Below, piece after piece: positions 8,564-17,039 of a stretch of 64,000 nucleotides of DNA (the stretch's first letter is position 1; each line of letters opens with the position of its first letter). Position numbers and translations under genes: made by a program. The notes under the pieces are model-generated. The model saw only the letters and a list, made by a program, of their open reading frames with translations, made no database searches and had not been told where the DNA came from. This DNA is from Proteobacteria bacterium UBA2363 (lineage in GTDB: Bacteria > Pseudomonadota > Gammaproteobacteria > Xanthomonadales > UBA2363), in NCBI GenBank assembly GCA_002344355.1, contig DDTN01000027.1, positions 1 to 64,000 of the forward strand, given 5' to 3'.

Positions 8564-9480
8564 GCACGCCCGAGCGCGCCTGGCTGATCGACGGCAGCCT
8601 CTACGTCTTCCGCGCCTGGCATTCGGTCGACGCCGGGCTGGCCGACCGCGACGGCTGGCCGGCCAACGCCGTGTACGGCTTCACCCGCTTCCTGCTCGAT
8701 TTCCTGCGCCAGCAGCGTCCGGCGCGGATCGCCGTGGCCTTCGACGAGGCCCTGGCGAGCTGCTTCCGCAACCGCATCTATCCCGACTACAAGGCCAACC
8801 GCGAGCCGGCGCCCGAGGAGCTCAAACGCCAGTTCCAGTCCTGCAAGCGACTGGTCTCGGCGCTGGGCATCGCCTGCCTGTCCGACGCCGAGTACGAGGC
8901 CGACGACCTGATCGGCAGCGCCCACGCCGTGCTGCGCGAGGGCGGCCACGCGGTGACCATCGTCTCCGCCGACAAGGACCTATCGCAGCTGCTGGCCGAG
9001 GGCGACGAGCAGTGGGACTACGGCCGCGACCTGCGCTGGGATGCGCGCGGCTGCGTCGACCGCCACGGCGTGCCGCCCGGCCGCATCGCCGACATGCTGG
9101 CCCTGGTCGGCGACCCGATCGACAACGTGCCCGGCGTGCCCGGCATCGGCCGCAAGACCGCGGCCATCCTGCTGCACCACTTCGGCGGCCTGGAGGCCGT
9201 GCTGGCCAGCGTCGACCAGATCGCGGCCATGCGCATGCGCGGCGCCGCGAGGGTCGCCCAGGCACTCGCCGAGCGCGTCGAGCAGGTGCGGTTCATGCGC
9301 GGCCTCACCGGCATCGCCCTGGACGCGCCGGTGATGCGCCCGGCCGACAGCTACCGGCCCGGACCCGCCGACACCGGCAGCCTGACCGGGCTGCTCGACG
9401 AGCTGCGCTTCGGGCCGCTGACCCGGCGCGCCTGCCTGGAGTGGGCGGCGCGCGAGGGGGCGTGCGGGCCGGCGGGGTAG
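8560..9480 (+). CDS. 5'-3' exonuclease (DNA polymerase I N-terminal-like)
   Basis: 306-residue stand-alone PIN/FEN-type nuclease with H3TH domain, as in the 5' nuclease domain of PolA and ExoIX/Xni. Metal-binding acidic residues are visible in WLIDGSLYVFRAW, AVAFDEA, YEADDLIGS and IVSADKDLSQLL; the H3TH helix-hairpin-helix is DNVPGVPGIGRKTAAILL. It probably trims flaps or 5' ends in DNA repair. The first four bases overlap the nitroreductase stop. No polymerase domain follows, which is normal for this group. Confidence 0.92.
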   Translation: MSTPERAWLIDGSLYVFRAWHSVDAGLADRDGWPANAVYGFTRFLLDFLRQQRPARIAVAFDEALASCFRNRIYPDYKANREPAPEELKRQFQSCKRLVSALGIACLSDAEYEADDLIGSAHAVLREGGHAVTIVSADKDLSQLLAEGDEQWDYGRDLRWDARGCVDRHGVPPGRIADMLALVGDPIDNVPGVPGIGRKTAAILLHHFGGLEAVLASVDQIAAMRMRGAARVAQALAERVEQVRFMRGLTGIALDAPVMRPADSYRPGPADTGSLTGLLDELRFGPLTRRACLEWAAREGACGPAG

Positions 9481-9628
9481 TCGCTTGCTGAAGAACGACC
9501 GTCCTGGCCGTCCTTCAAGTCGCCCGTCCGGCGCAGGTCCGGACGCGCTCCCGTCGGACCGACTGCTTGCGCAGTCGCTTCGCCGAGCGGCCATCCATGG
9601 CCACCATGCGCCGCGCCGCGGTCGTGGC

Positions 9629-11056
9629 TCAGTCGCCGCCGCCGGGGCGGATCGCGCCGGGGCCGACGCTCTCGGGCAGCGACGGCGGCTTGAAGTCCCA
9701 GTTGACCCGGGCGTTGCTGCGGTACACCTTCACCGGCGGCAGCTCGCGGCCGCCGCGCAGCAGGCCGAAGCCGTCGTAGAAGCCGCGCTGGCTGTTGGCG
9801 ATGAAGTACAGGTCGTCGCCGACCACGGTGCCCAGGGTCGGGCCCGCGAACGCCGGCTGGTTCGCCTCGATCGGCACGCCCGCCTCGATCTTGCGGCCGG
9901 CCTCGTCCAGCTTCAGCCGGATCACCCGCTGCGGCACGGTGCCGGACTGGATCGCCAGCAACTGCCCCTGGTAGGTGTACAGGCCCTCGATGCCGTGCAG
10001 GATCACCGTGCCCGGGTATTCCAGGTCGAACGCCATGCCGCGCGACAGGTCGATGCCGAACAGGCCCATCTCGAAGTCGGCGAAGTACAGGGTGTTGCCG
10101 TCCTCGGAGAAGGTCAGGCCGCGCAGGGCGTTGAGCCGGCGCTCGGCCATGAACGGCTCCAGGCCGCCCGAGGCGGCCTTGCGGAACAGCTGCCCGCGCA
10201 GGCCCTCGGCGACGATGATGTCGCCGCGCGGCGACAGCGCGATGCCGCTGAGCACGTGCGGCAGGCCGTCGTCCGGCGCCGCATGGGCACGCACCAGGCT
10301 GCCGTCCTCCAGGTCGATCTCGAGCAGGGCGGCACGGCCGGCATCGGCGGCCTTGAAGTCCTTGAAGTGCGGCACCGCCGCGGTGGTCGCCCAGACCCGC
10401 TTGCGCGGCACGTCGACCTTGACGTCGAAGATCGACCACCAGGCGTCGCCCTGCGGCCGCGCCCAGGGCTGCAGGCGGCCGTTGCCGCCGCGCCGGTAGA
10501 TGACGCCGTCGCGGGCGCTGCCGAACAGGAAGCTGTCGCTCGTGGGATCGTGGGCGATGCTTTCCAGCAGCAGGTCGGCCGGCGGCAGCTCGAAGGCCAC
10601 CTGGCCGGACCCGAACGGCTTGTCGCGGGCATCGTCGTAGAGCTTGACCAGGTAGTCCCAGACCTCGGTGCCGTGCAGGTTGGAAAAGCGCGGTTCGGCG
10701 CCGATGTCGTAGGCGGCGCCGCCCTGCTGCAGCACCAGCAGGGCGTTGTAACCCTGGGTCATCTCGCCGGCCTGGGCGAAGGCGGCGGCCAGCTCGTAGA
10801 CATAGTGCGGGTTGTGGATGCGCAGACTGCGGATGCGCTGCCAGACACGGATCAGCTGCGGCCAGGCGCGCTCGGCCTGCAGGTCGCGCGCCATGGCCAG
10901 CAGGGTCGGCACGTCCTCGATGCGCGACAGGTCGACCTGCTGCTCGGCCGGGGCCTGGCTCTCCGGGGCGGCGGCCTGGGCATGGAGCCCGCTGGCGGAG
11001 ACGGCGGCGGCGGCGGCGAACGCCGCGGCCAGCAGGGCGGGGAGGGACTTGGACAT
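9629..11056 (-). CDS. Secreted protein: helical N-domain plus six-bladed-type beta-propeller
   Basis: 475-residue exported protein. Signal peptide about 1-27 (MSKSLPALLAAAFAAAAAVSA..), then a helical, TPR-like segment (about 50-130, VPTLLAMARDLQAERAWPQL), then NHL/SMP-30-like propeller blades with recurrent patterns such as LSGIALSPRGDIIVAEGL, LRGLTFSEDGNTLYFADF and GIEGLYTYQGQLLAIQSG. No enzyme residues are certain, although gluconolactonase/YncE-like propellers are the nearest fold. Start ATG at 11056 has AAGG at good spacing; an ATG two codons upstream is the alternative. No C-terminal GFE tail. Divergent from the Nudix gene. Confidence 0.85.
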   Translation of the reverse strand: MSKSLPALLAAAFAAAAAVSASGLHAQAAAPESQAPAEQQVDLSRIEDVPTLLAMARDLQAERAWPQLIRVWQRIRSLRIHNPHYVYELAAAFAQAGEMTQGYNALLVLQQGGAAYDIGAEPRFSNLHGTEVWDYLVKLYDDARDKPFGSGQVAFELPPADLLLESIAHDPTSDSFLFGSARDGVIYRRGGNGRLQPWARPQGDAWWSIFDVKVDVPRKRVWATTAAVPHFKDFKAADAGRAALLEIDLEDGSLVRAHAAPDDGLPHVLSGIALSPRGDIIVAEGLRGQLFRKAASGGLEPFMAERRLNALRGLTFSEDGNTLYFADFEMGLFGIDLSRGMAFDLEYPGTVILHGIEGLYTYQGQLLAIQSGTVPQRVIRLKLDEAGRKIEAGVPIEANQPAFAGPTLGTVVGDDLYFIANSQRGFYDGFGLLRGGRELPPVKVYRSNARVNWDFKPPSLPESVGPGAIRPGGGD

Positions 11057-11208
11057 GGGCATTACCTTGGCTCGGGGCGGGTCCGGACGGACGGCGCGGA
11101 CGACAGCGGGGACCGGGCAGACCGGCGGCGCCCGTGAAGGTTCCCGGGGACGGACCGTAGACTCATGGATCGGTCATCATGGCCGGGACAGCCGCGAAGG
11201 ATACCGCA

Positions 11209-11784
11209 GTGGACCCTGTACCGCCCCCGCACGGCACCCGCACCCTGCACGAAGGCCGCTTCCTGGCGCTGCGCCAGCGCGGCCGCTGGGAGTTCGTGCA
11301 GCGCACCAACGCCTTCGGCGCCGCCGTCGTCGTGGCCCTGACCGACGCCGACGAGATCGTCCTGGTCGAGCAGTACCGCGAACCCCTGCAATGCCGTTGC
11401 ATCGAGAACCCGGCCGGCCTGGCCGGCGACCAGCCCGGCGAGGACGACATCCTGGCCGCGGCCGGCCGCGAACTGCTGGAGGAAACCGGCTTCGAGGCGG
11501 CGAAGCTGGAGTTCCTGATGGCCGGGCCCAGCGCCCCCGGCATGGCCGACGAGATGCTCAGCTTCGTGCGCGCCAGCGGCCTGCGCCGCACCGGCCCCGG
11601 CGGCGGCGACGGCGCCGAGGACATCACCGTGCACGTCGTGCCCATGGCCCGCGCCGCCGCCTTCCTGGCCGGACGCATGGCCGCCGGCCTGCACGTCGAC
11701 CCGCGCGTCTACGCCGCGCTGTTCCTGGCCCGCTGGCAGCCCGACGGCCGCGCCGTCGACCCAGGTCGCGCCGACTTCGCCTGA
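11209..11784 (+). CDS. Nudix hydrolase, ADP-ribose pyrophosphatase-like
   Basis: Nudix-fold hydrolase of about 191 residues, resembling ADP-ribose/sugar-nucleotide pyrophosphatases: VVVALTDADEIVLVEQYREP leads into IENPAGLAGDQPGED and the Nudix helix RELLEETGF. The box aligns as G-x5-D-x7-REUxEExGU, with Asp where the first Glu is usual; the metal-binding REXXEE is intact. PGMADEMLSFV is the usual loop after the box. I prefer the GTG at 11209, which has AAGGA seven bases upstream, over the ATG at 11179, which lacks a ribosome site. Confidence 0.88.
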   Translation: MDPVPPPHGTRTLHEGRFLALRQRGRWEFVQRTNAFGAAVVVALTDADEIVLVEQYREPLQCRCIENPAGLAGDQPGEDDILAAAGRELLEETGFEAAKLEFLMAGPSAPGMADEMLSFVRASGLRRTGPGGGDGAEDITVHVVPMARAAAFLAGRMAAGLHVDPRVYAALFLARWQPDGRAVDPGRADFA

Positions 11785-11838
11785 GGCGGCGCGCGGCGTC
11801 CGGCGCACCGTCGATCCCGGCCACGCGGGCACCAGGGC

Positions 11839-12135
11839 TCAGTCGCCGAAGCCCAGCCCCGCCAGCCCGCCACGCAGCGAGGTGGCATCGGCATGGCCCA
11901 GTTGCCGCAGCACGGCCGCGCCATACAGGCTGCGCTGGCCATGCGCGCACAGCACCAGCCAGCGACCCGGACCCGGATCGGCCAGGCCCGACAGCAACTG
12001 CGGCAGCGGGATCCAGTGCGAATCCACCGGCACCGGGATGGCCACCCGCTCGGCCGCGCTGCGCACGTCCAGCACCGACCAGCCGTCGGCCAGCGCGGCC
12101 TCCAGGTCGGTCAGCTCGATCTCGATCGGATCCAT
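11839..12135 (-). CDS. Single-domain rhodanese-like protein
   Basis: 98-residue rhodanese-homology domain. It begins with the EIELTDLEAALADG...VLDVRSAAE motif and carries the active cysteine in LVLCAHGQRS, a six-residue loop after Cys as in sulfurtransferases of the GlpE/PspE kind, followed by GAAVLRQLGHADATSLRGGLAG. Probably moves sulfane sulfur between thiols. It converges with the Nudix gene. ATG at 12135. Confidence 0.92.
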   Translation of the reverse strand: MDPIEIELTDLEAALADGWSVLDVRSAAERVAIPVPVDSHWIPLPQLLSGLADPGPGRWLVLCAHGQRSLYGAAVLRQLGHADATSLRGGLAGLGFGD

Positions 12136-12208
12136 GGCCGGCACGATACCCAAAAGACCGCAGTCGTTCCCGCGGAACCGCAGACCCCTCGCCGCTTCCA
12201 GGCCTTTA

Positions 12209-12255
12209 GACCGCCGCAGCACCGCCCTTCTCCCCACCCCCGTCCGCGAGGGAGC
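12209..12255. repeat. Palindromic intergenic repeat, copy 2 (degenerate)
   Basis: CCGCCGCAGCACCGC followed by CTTCTCCCCACCCCC..GAGGGAG. It matches the left part of copy 3 at 12369 (same CCGCCGCAGCACCGC lead) but lacks the full right arm and tail. The 415-base stretch 12136-12550 between rhodanese and histidine phosphatase holds copies 2 and 3 and, as far as I can see, no gene. Confidence 0.7.
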
Positions 12256-12368
12256 CTCCAGGTCGACCCGCCTGGTCTTGGTCGGGTCCCGGCTGTCGCG
12301 ACAAGGGAAAGACGCAAGGCGGTTCGGCGGGATCGCAGCTCCGAGGTTGCGTCCAGGCCCCCTGTCGA

Positions 12369-12428
12369 CCGCCGCAGCACCGCACTTCTCCCCTCCCCCG
12401 CCTGCGCGGGAGGGGCGGGGGAGAGGGC
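12369..12428. repeat. Palindromic intergenic repeat, copy 3
   Basis: CCGCCGCAGCACCGCACTTCTCCCCTCCCCCGCC...GCGGGAGGGGCGGGGGAGAGGGC. Arms CCTCCCCCGC/GCGGGAGGGG; shares the CACCGCACTTCTCCCC lead with copy 6 and nearly with copy 4. Lies about 120 bases before the histidine phosphatase start. Confidence 0.85.
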
Positions 12429-12550
12429 GCCCCGGCAAGGCCGAACTGCATCCGGCAGGCCCGCGCCCGAACCGTCCGCCACGCCCGCACCATTGTCGCC
12501 ACAGCCGTCAGCCGCCACCATCGGATGCACCCTCCAGCCCGGCCTGATCG

Positions 12551-13096
12551 ATGAGCCCTGCCCAGCACCTCGCTCTCCGCTGCCTGACCGCCCTGCTCCT
12601 GTCAGCGATCATCTCCGCGCTGGCCTGGGCCGCGCCACCGGCCGCGGACGCAGCCAACGCCACCACCACCGTCTACCTGGTCCGCCACGCCGAGAAGGCC
12701 GACGGCGACGATCCCGCGCTCTCCCCCGCCGGCCAGGCCCGCGCGACCACCCTCGCCCACGTGCTCGCCGACGCCGGCCTGGCCGCGGTCTTCGTCACCG
12801 ACACCCGGCGCAGCCGCGACACCGCCGCGCCGGTCGCCGCCGCCACCGGCCTGGCCCCGACCCGCTACGACGCCCGCGACGCCCGGGCCCTGGCCGCCAC
12901 CGTGCGCGCCGACCACGCCGGCCAGGCGGTCCTGGTCGTCGGCCACTCCAACACCCTCGACGACCTCGCCGCCGCCTTCGGCGCCCAGGGCCTGGCCGAC
13001 CTCGACGAGTCGCAGTACGACCGGCTGTACGTGCTGCGCGGCGGCGGCGATGGCGCGCATCTCGCCCGGCTGCGCTACGGCGTGCCGACGCCCTGA
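12551..13096 (+). CDS. Exported histidine phosphatase (SixA/phosphoglycerate-mutase superfamily)
   Basis: 181-residue protein with a signal peptide (about 1-34, hydrophobic LTALLLSAIISALAWA) and a short histidine-phosphatase domain: catalytic RHAEK at about 42-46 (VYLVRHAEKADGDD), ALSPAGQARATTLA, the second arginine region in VTDTRRSRDTA, and the second histidine in VLVVGHSNTLDDL. A small phosphatase acting in the periplasm; substrate unknown. The domain resembles SixA in length but the signal peptide argues against a cytoplasmic phospho-histidine partner. Confidence 0.88.
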   Translation: MSPAQHLALRCLTALLLSAIISALAWAAPPAADAANATTTVYLVRHAEKADGDDPALSPAGQARATTLAHVLADAGLAAVFVTDTRRSRDTAAPVAAATGLAPTRYDARDARALAATVRADHAGQAVLVVGHSNTLDDLAAAFGAQGLADLDESQYDRLYVLRGGGDGAHLARLRYGVPTP

Positions 13097-13334
13097 CCCG
13101 CGCGTCTGACCGGGCCACGCCCTCCCGATCAGGCATGCGGGCACAGGGGCCGACCGCTCCGGCAGGCAGGCCGGCGCCTGCCCATGGCCTGGCGGCCGCT
13201 CGCAGCCATCGGCGCCCTGGCGCTCTTCGGGCACGCGCCCCTGCAGGCGCTGATGCGCACGGAATCTTGCCGACCGTCGACCCGCGCCCCCATCGCCGCG
13301 CCGCGCATCGTGCCCGAGGCGATAGCATCACCCC

Positions 13335-13883
13335 ATGCCCAGAGCCCCGGCCGCGATCCGCTTCCAGGCCCGACTGCTGCGCCCCGCGCAACCGCGCAAC
13401 GCCGCCTGGTCGTTCCTGCAGGTCCCCGCGCAGGCCAGCGCCCACCTGCCCTCGCGCGGCCTGGTCACGGTGTCCGGCACCCTGGCCGGCGCGCCCTTCC
13501 GGGCCACCCTGCAGCCCGACGGCCAGGGCAGCCACTGGCTGAAGGTCGAACGCGCCCTGCGCGCGGCCGCCGGCGTCGCGGTCGGCGATACCGTCGAACT
13601 GGCCATCGTGCCGGTCGCCGAGGAACCCGAACCCGCCCTGCCCGCCGACCTGCGCCGTGCCCTGGCCGCGCATCCGGCGGCCAAGGCGCAATGGGCCACC
13701 CTGACCCCGGTGGCGCGCCGCGACTGGATCTTCTGGATCGGCTCGGGCAAGCAGGCGCAGACCCGCGGCAAGCGCATCGCCGCCACCTGCGACATGCTGG
13801 CGTCCGGCAAGCGCCGCGCCTGCTGCTTCGACCGGTCGGGCATCTGGAGCAAGGGGTTGTCGGCGCCCGAACCCGCCGCATGA
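13335..13883 (+). CDS. DUF1905 plus YdeI/OmdA-domain protein
   Basis: 182-residue protein with an N-terminal DUF1905 small beta-barrel (about 8-92; WSFLQVPAQASAHLPSRG, VSGTLAGAPFRATLQPDGQGSHWL) and a C-terminal YdeI/OmpD-associated domain (about 105-175; LRRALAAHPAAKAQW, RRDWIFWIGSGKQAQTRGKRI), which mirrors the common two-domain architecture of this family. Proteins of this type have been linked to bacteriocin or peptide resistance in some bacteria; the biochemical role is unknown. ATG at 13335. It converges on the TauE/SafE gene. Confidence 0.85.
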   Translation: MPRAPAAIRFQARLLRPAQPRNAAWSFLQVPAQASAHLPSRGLVTVSGTLAGAPFRATLQPDGQGSHWLKVERALRAAAGVAVGDTVELAIVPVAEEPEPALPADLRRALAAHPAAKAQWATLTPVARRDWIFWIGSGKQAQTRGKRIAATCDMLASGKRRACCFDRSGIWSKGLSAPEPAA

Positions 13884-13909
13884 GCGGCTGCGGGTCCCGA
13901 TGAATCAGG

Positions 13910-14671
13910 TCAAGTCCCCTGCGCCCACTGCCACAACAACCGCCCAGCCACATACAGCACCAGCACCGCCGTCAGCCGCTTCACCGTGCGCTCGGAGAAG
14001 CGGCCGGCGCCCAGCCAGCTGCCGAGCTGGCCGCCGGCCAGCACCGCCAGGAACAGCGGCCACCACACCAGCAGTTCGCCGGCATGGTCCAGGCCACCCA
14101 GCTTGGCGGCCTGGCCGGCCAGGCCGGCCAGCGAGTTGAGCAGGATGAACACGCTGGCGGTGGCGGCGATGGCCTTGGGCGTGGCCAGGCGCAGGGTATG
14201 CAGCAGGGGTGCCAGGAAGATGCCGCCGCCGATGCCGACCAGGCCGCTGAGCAGGCCGATGCCGGCGCCCAGGGCCAGCGCCAGGGCGAACTGCCCGGGC
14301 GTGCGCCGCGGCGACGCGGCGGCGGCCTCGCGCCGCTCGAACAGCATCAGCAGGCCGGCCGCCAGCAGGGCCAGGCCGAGCAGCAGCACGAAGGTCTCGC
14401 GCCCGATCGGCAGCCGGCCGCCCAGCCAGGCCATCGGCATCGACAGCAGCACGAACGGCGCCACGAAGCGCGCGTCCAGGTGGCCGGCGCGGGCGTAGCG
14501 CCAGGCGCCCCCGCCGACCACGATCAGGTTGCAGACCAGGGCGATGCTGGGCAGCAGCCGGTAGTCGACCTCCGCCAGCACCAGCAGGGCGTTGTAGGTG
14601 GAGCCGCCGCCGAAACCGACCATGGCGTACAGCAGCGCGGTGAGCGCGAACAGCGCGGCCAGCCAGGTCAT
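13910..14671 (-). CDS. TauE/SafE family membrane transporter
   Basis: 253-residue inner-membrane protein with about seven or eight hydrophobic segments in two homologous halves, each with a glycine-rich family motif: GFGGGSTYNALLVLA (about 19-33) and GLVGIGGGIFLAPLL (about 147-161). The family moves sulfite, sulfoacetate or other organosulfur anions; the substrate cannot be told. ATG at 14671 overlaps the cupin stop by four bases (ATGA), so the two are co-translated. Confidence 0.92.
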   Translation of the reverse strand: MTWLAALFALTALLYAMVGFGGGSTYNALLVLAEVDYRLLPSIALVCNLIVVGGGAWRYARAGHLDARFVAPFVLLSMPMAWLGGRLPIGRETFVLLLGLALLAAGLLMLFERREAAAASPRRTPGQFALALALGAGIGLLSGLVGIGGGIFLAPLLHTLRLATPKAIAATASVFILLNSLAGLAGQAAKLGGLDHAGELLVWWPLFLAVLAGGQLGSWLGAGRFSERTVKRLTAVLVLYVAGRLLWQWAQGT

Positions 14672-15051
14672 GGCACGGTGTCCGCGTCGTCGATGTCCTG
14701 GTAGTTGCCGGCCTCGAAGCGCGGCGTGCACAGCGCCAGGAACACCAGGTCCTCGGGGCCGGGGTTGGCGATGCGCTGGCGCACGCCCGGCGGGATCAGC
14801 ACCAGATCGCCGGGGCCGACCGCCTGGGCCGGCAGCTCGCCGACTTCGACCTCGCCGCGGCCTTCCAGCACCAGGTAGCGCTCGGCGGTGCCGGCCAGGC
14901 GGTGCCAGCGCGTGCGGCCGCCGGCCGGCACCCGCGCGCGCGCCACCGACAGCGCCGGGTCGGCCGGGTCGTTGAGCAGTTCCAGAATGTGGCAGCCCTC
15001 GACGAACCAGTATTCCGCCGCCGGATCGGCGCGCCGCACCTGTGCCTCCAT
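14668..15051 (-). CDS. Cupin domain protein
   Basis: 127-residue single cupin: the first motif is degenerate, RWHRLAGTAERYLVLEGRGEVEVG (about 48-71), and the second is GDLVLIPPGVRQRIANPGPEDLVFLALCTP (about 82-111). A His (W-H-R) and a Glu are present for metal binding but the usual HxH pair is reduced. Possibly a small-molecule binding protein or dioxygenase-like. Overlaps the TauE/SafE start; the pair may act on one sulfur-containing compound, which is inference from overlap only. Confidence 0.88.
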   Translation of the reverse strand: MEAQVRRADPAAEYWFVEGCHILELLNDPADPALSVARARVPAGGRTRWHRLAGTAERYLVLEGRGEVEVGELPAQAVGPGDLVLIPPGVRQRIANPGPEDLVFLALCTPRFEAGNYQDIDDADTVP

Positions 15052-15150
15052 GGCCCCGCCTCCATCCTCAGGGGACGACAGGGTAACGGCTGCAGCACGC
15101 GCGGCAGCAGGTTCGTGGCGGCGGGGCGTGGCGGCACGCCCCGGGGCGGA

Positions 15151-15597
15151 TCAGGGCAGCCTGGAGGTCTGCCGCGGCTCGTAGGTGAAACGCTGGCGGA
15201 CCCGGACCGGATGGCGTTCGGCGTTCTCCGGGGTCGGCGCGTATTCGAAGCCGGCGAGGTCGATGCGCGCGTGCTCGTCCCACATGCCGGGTGGCGAGGA
15301 ATCCAGGATCACGATGTCCCGGACCTTGCCCTCGCGGTCGATCAGGAACTCGACCTCGACATGGCCGCTGCGCATCCGCTCGAACTCCTCCATCGGCACC
15401 ATGCCCACCTCGCGCCGGGTGCGCGGCTGGACCGGCTGCCAGTACGCGGCGCGCTCCTCGAGGGTGACCTCGATCGGGACGCGATCGTCGGGCTTTTCAT
15501 CAGGAGCATCAGCGACAACCAACGGTGGGGCAACGGCAATGCCAACCGCCAGAAGCCCGACGAGCGCGCGTGTCTGGGTCACCCTGTTCGTGAGCAT
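15151..15597 (-). CDS. Periplasmic TonB C-terminal-like protein
   Basis: 148-residue protein with a signal sequence or anchor (about 6-30, RALVGLLAVGIAVAPPLVVA) and a domain resembling the TonB C-terminus: GHVEVEFLIDREGKVRDIVILDSSPPG, followed by FEYAPTPENAERHPVRVRQRFTYE. There is no proline-rich spacer, so it is not a classical TonB. The ATG at 15597 gives a cleaner signal sequence; one at 15615 would overlap the preceding peptide gene by 16 bases. Directly downstream of the small four-cysteine peptide gene. Confidence 0.75.
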   Translation of the reverse strand: MLTNRVTQTRALVGLLAVGIAVAPPLVVADAPDEKPDDRVPIEVTLEERAAYWQPVQPRTRREVGMVPMEEFERMRSGHVEVEFLIDREGKVRDIVILDSSPPGMWDEHARIDLAGFEYAPTPENAERHPVRVRQRFTYEPRQTSRLP

Positions 15598-15599
15598 TT

Positions 15600-15800
15600 T
15601 CAGGTCCAGAAACATGGCGGGAACTGGCAGCCTCCAGGCGGGTTGACGTTGACTGGCGCATTCAGCTGGTAACAGCCACTGTCGTTACATTCGATGACCA
15701 TGTACGAAACAATGCCAGCTTGCGTGGACCCCGAAAACAGGGACAGGGACGAAAAAAGCAATGCAGCAAGCCCCGAACGAAAAGCCGCATGTGGATTCAT
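15600..15800 (-). CDS. Small secreted four-cysteine peptide, function unknown
   Basis: 66-residue precursor. A clear Sec signal peptide covers about residues 1-28 (cleavage near STQA/GIVS). The predicted mature part is only about 38 residues with four Cys at positions 38, 43, 58 and 63, i.e. two CxxxxC pairs (CNDSGC and CQFPPC), rich in Pro, Gly and Asn. A strong ribosome site GGAGAGGG lies upstream of the ATG. Two disulfides are likely. I recognise no family. The stop lies almost on the start of the TonB-like gene, so the two are probably co-translated. Base composition is lower in GC than the surroundings. Confidence 0.7.
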   Translation of the reverse strand: MNPHAAFRSGLAALLFSSLSLFSGSTQAGIVSYMVIECNDSGCYQLNAPVNVNPPGGCQFPPCFWT

Positions 15801-15842
15801 GGCAACCCTCTCCAGTCTGACTACAGGTTTCGGAAAATCGGT

Positions 15843-16814
15843 TTAGCGCAGTGGGACCACGCGGTGCTCTTCCAATGCCACCCGCCCTCCGGGCTCAAAC
15901 TCGGCGCCTTCCGCAATGGACCTCCCTTCGATGGGCGAGAGCATGGCGTCAAGAACATGGTGCAGACGTTGACTGGGCGCCGTGGCACGCGCCTGCCCCA
16001 CATGGTGCAAAGCTTGATCCCGCTTTCCCTGCAAGGCCAGAAGCGAGGCCATGTTCGCGTAGGCATCCATCAATAAGGCCCGGTTTATCTCAGTCGGGTC
16101 AACTTCGACCAAGGCTTCCAAAATGACGGTTGCCTTTTCGGCTAGGGATTGCGCGACACTCAAGGATGTTTCAGAGTCAATGCGAGCCGCCGTCGCTTCC
16201 AAAACCGCCGATTGAAGCAAGTAGCGTCCCTGCTCCGCACTTCCGGACCGGCTTTCGAGAACTGCACGGGCCAGCAGGTTACGGCCTTGCTGGATCAAGG
16301 ACAGCGCGAGATCTGGATCTCCTCCCATGGATCGGACGTCGGCCTCCATCTGCATGAGCATGGCCAGACGGGATGCATTGTCGGCATCGAAATGGAGTTG
16401 CAGTGCCTCGCCAAACCATCGACGCGCGGCCTCGACTTGCCCCAAACGCATATGAGCCAGGCCCAGGTCAGTCAGAAGGATGGCGCGCAGTCCAGTCGCA
16501 TGCGTTGCTGGAATGAAGGGTTCCGGAGCAGCCTCCTCCAACACCTGTGTCAAGAAGATGATCGCCTCGCGCTCATGGGACATTTCGATCAGGCAGGCGG
16601 CATAAGGATGCGCCGCAACCATGCGGGCATTGGACCCAGGGGATTGGTTGGCGAACGACTCATACAACTCATCCGCCGGATGATGGTGGCATGCCGTCAT
16701 CCAGCCATGTCTGACGGCGAGCTGGTTGACCTGATCTATACGCGCCAGATCATCGCGTGGTGCCGCCTGCATTCCGGCCAGTGCCATCGCGCTCGACACA
16801 AGCAGTCCGAACAT
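15843..16814 (-). CDS. Exported TPR-repeat protein, function unknown
   Basis: 323 residues with a short signal peptide (MFGLLVSSAMALAGMQA) and helical repeats resembling tetratricopeptides, for example ATGLRAILLTDLGLAHMRLGQVEAARRWFGEALQLHF split over about 118-153 and INRALLMDAYANMASLLALQGKRDQALHHV near 260-290. AGGAGA lies seven bases before the ATG at 16814. The gene is clearly lower in GC than its neighbours. A ten-C run and an inverted repeat lie upstream. No functional assignment. Confidence 0.78.
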   Translation of the reverse strand: MFGLLVSSAMALAGMQAAPRDDLARIDQVNQLAVRHGWMTACHHHPADELYESFANQSPGSNARMVAAHPYAACLIEMSHEREAIIFLTQVLEEAAPEPFIPATHATGLRAILLTDLGLAHMRLGQVEAARRWFGEALQLHFDADNASRLAMLMQMEADVRSMGGDPDLALSLIQQGRNLLARAVLESRSGSAEQGRYLLQSAVLEATAARIDSETSLSVAQSLAEKATVILEALVEVDPTEINRALLMDAYANMASLLALQGKRDQALHHVGQARATAPSQRLHHVLDAMLSPIEGRSIAEGAEFEPGGRVALEEHRVVPLR

Positions 16815-16871
16815 GGCGAATCTCCTGTATGCAATAAAAGTCAATTCGTACCCACTGCGCAGCCACTTGTA

Positions 16872-16881
16872 CCCCCCCCCC
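16872..16881. repeat. C10 homopolymer tract upstream of the TPR-protein gene
   Basis: Ten consecutive C on the + strand (G10 as read toward the TPR-protein gene), about 58-67 bases before its ATG. Runs of this length are prone to slippage; see findings. Confidence 0.9.
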
Positions 16882-16909
16882 GAACGCCATGTCAACATCA
16901 ACTTCAGTG

Positions 16910-16927
16910 ATGAAGTCCACACTTCAT
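16910..16927. repeat. Inverted repeat ATGAAGT-CCAC-ACTTCAT
   Basis: Perfect seven-base arms with a four-base spacer, between the divergent TPR-protein gene and lexA. Could be an operator for either gene. A related palindrome lies at 26370-26390 in front of another lower-GC gene. Confidence 0.5.
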
Positions 16928-17039
16928 TCCACGAGGGGAGCGTTGTCACCAGTCGCCGTGTCCTGACCTGTCCAAGCCCTTGCGACGGATCACCCGACCG
17001 GGACTTGCATCCACCCCCGGAACCACATAAAAAGGTGGC

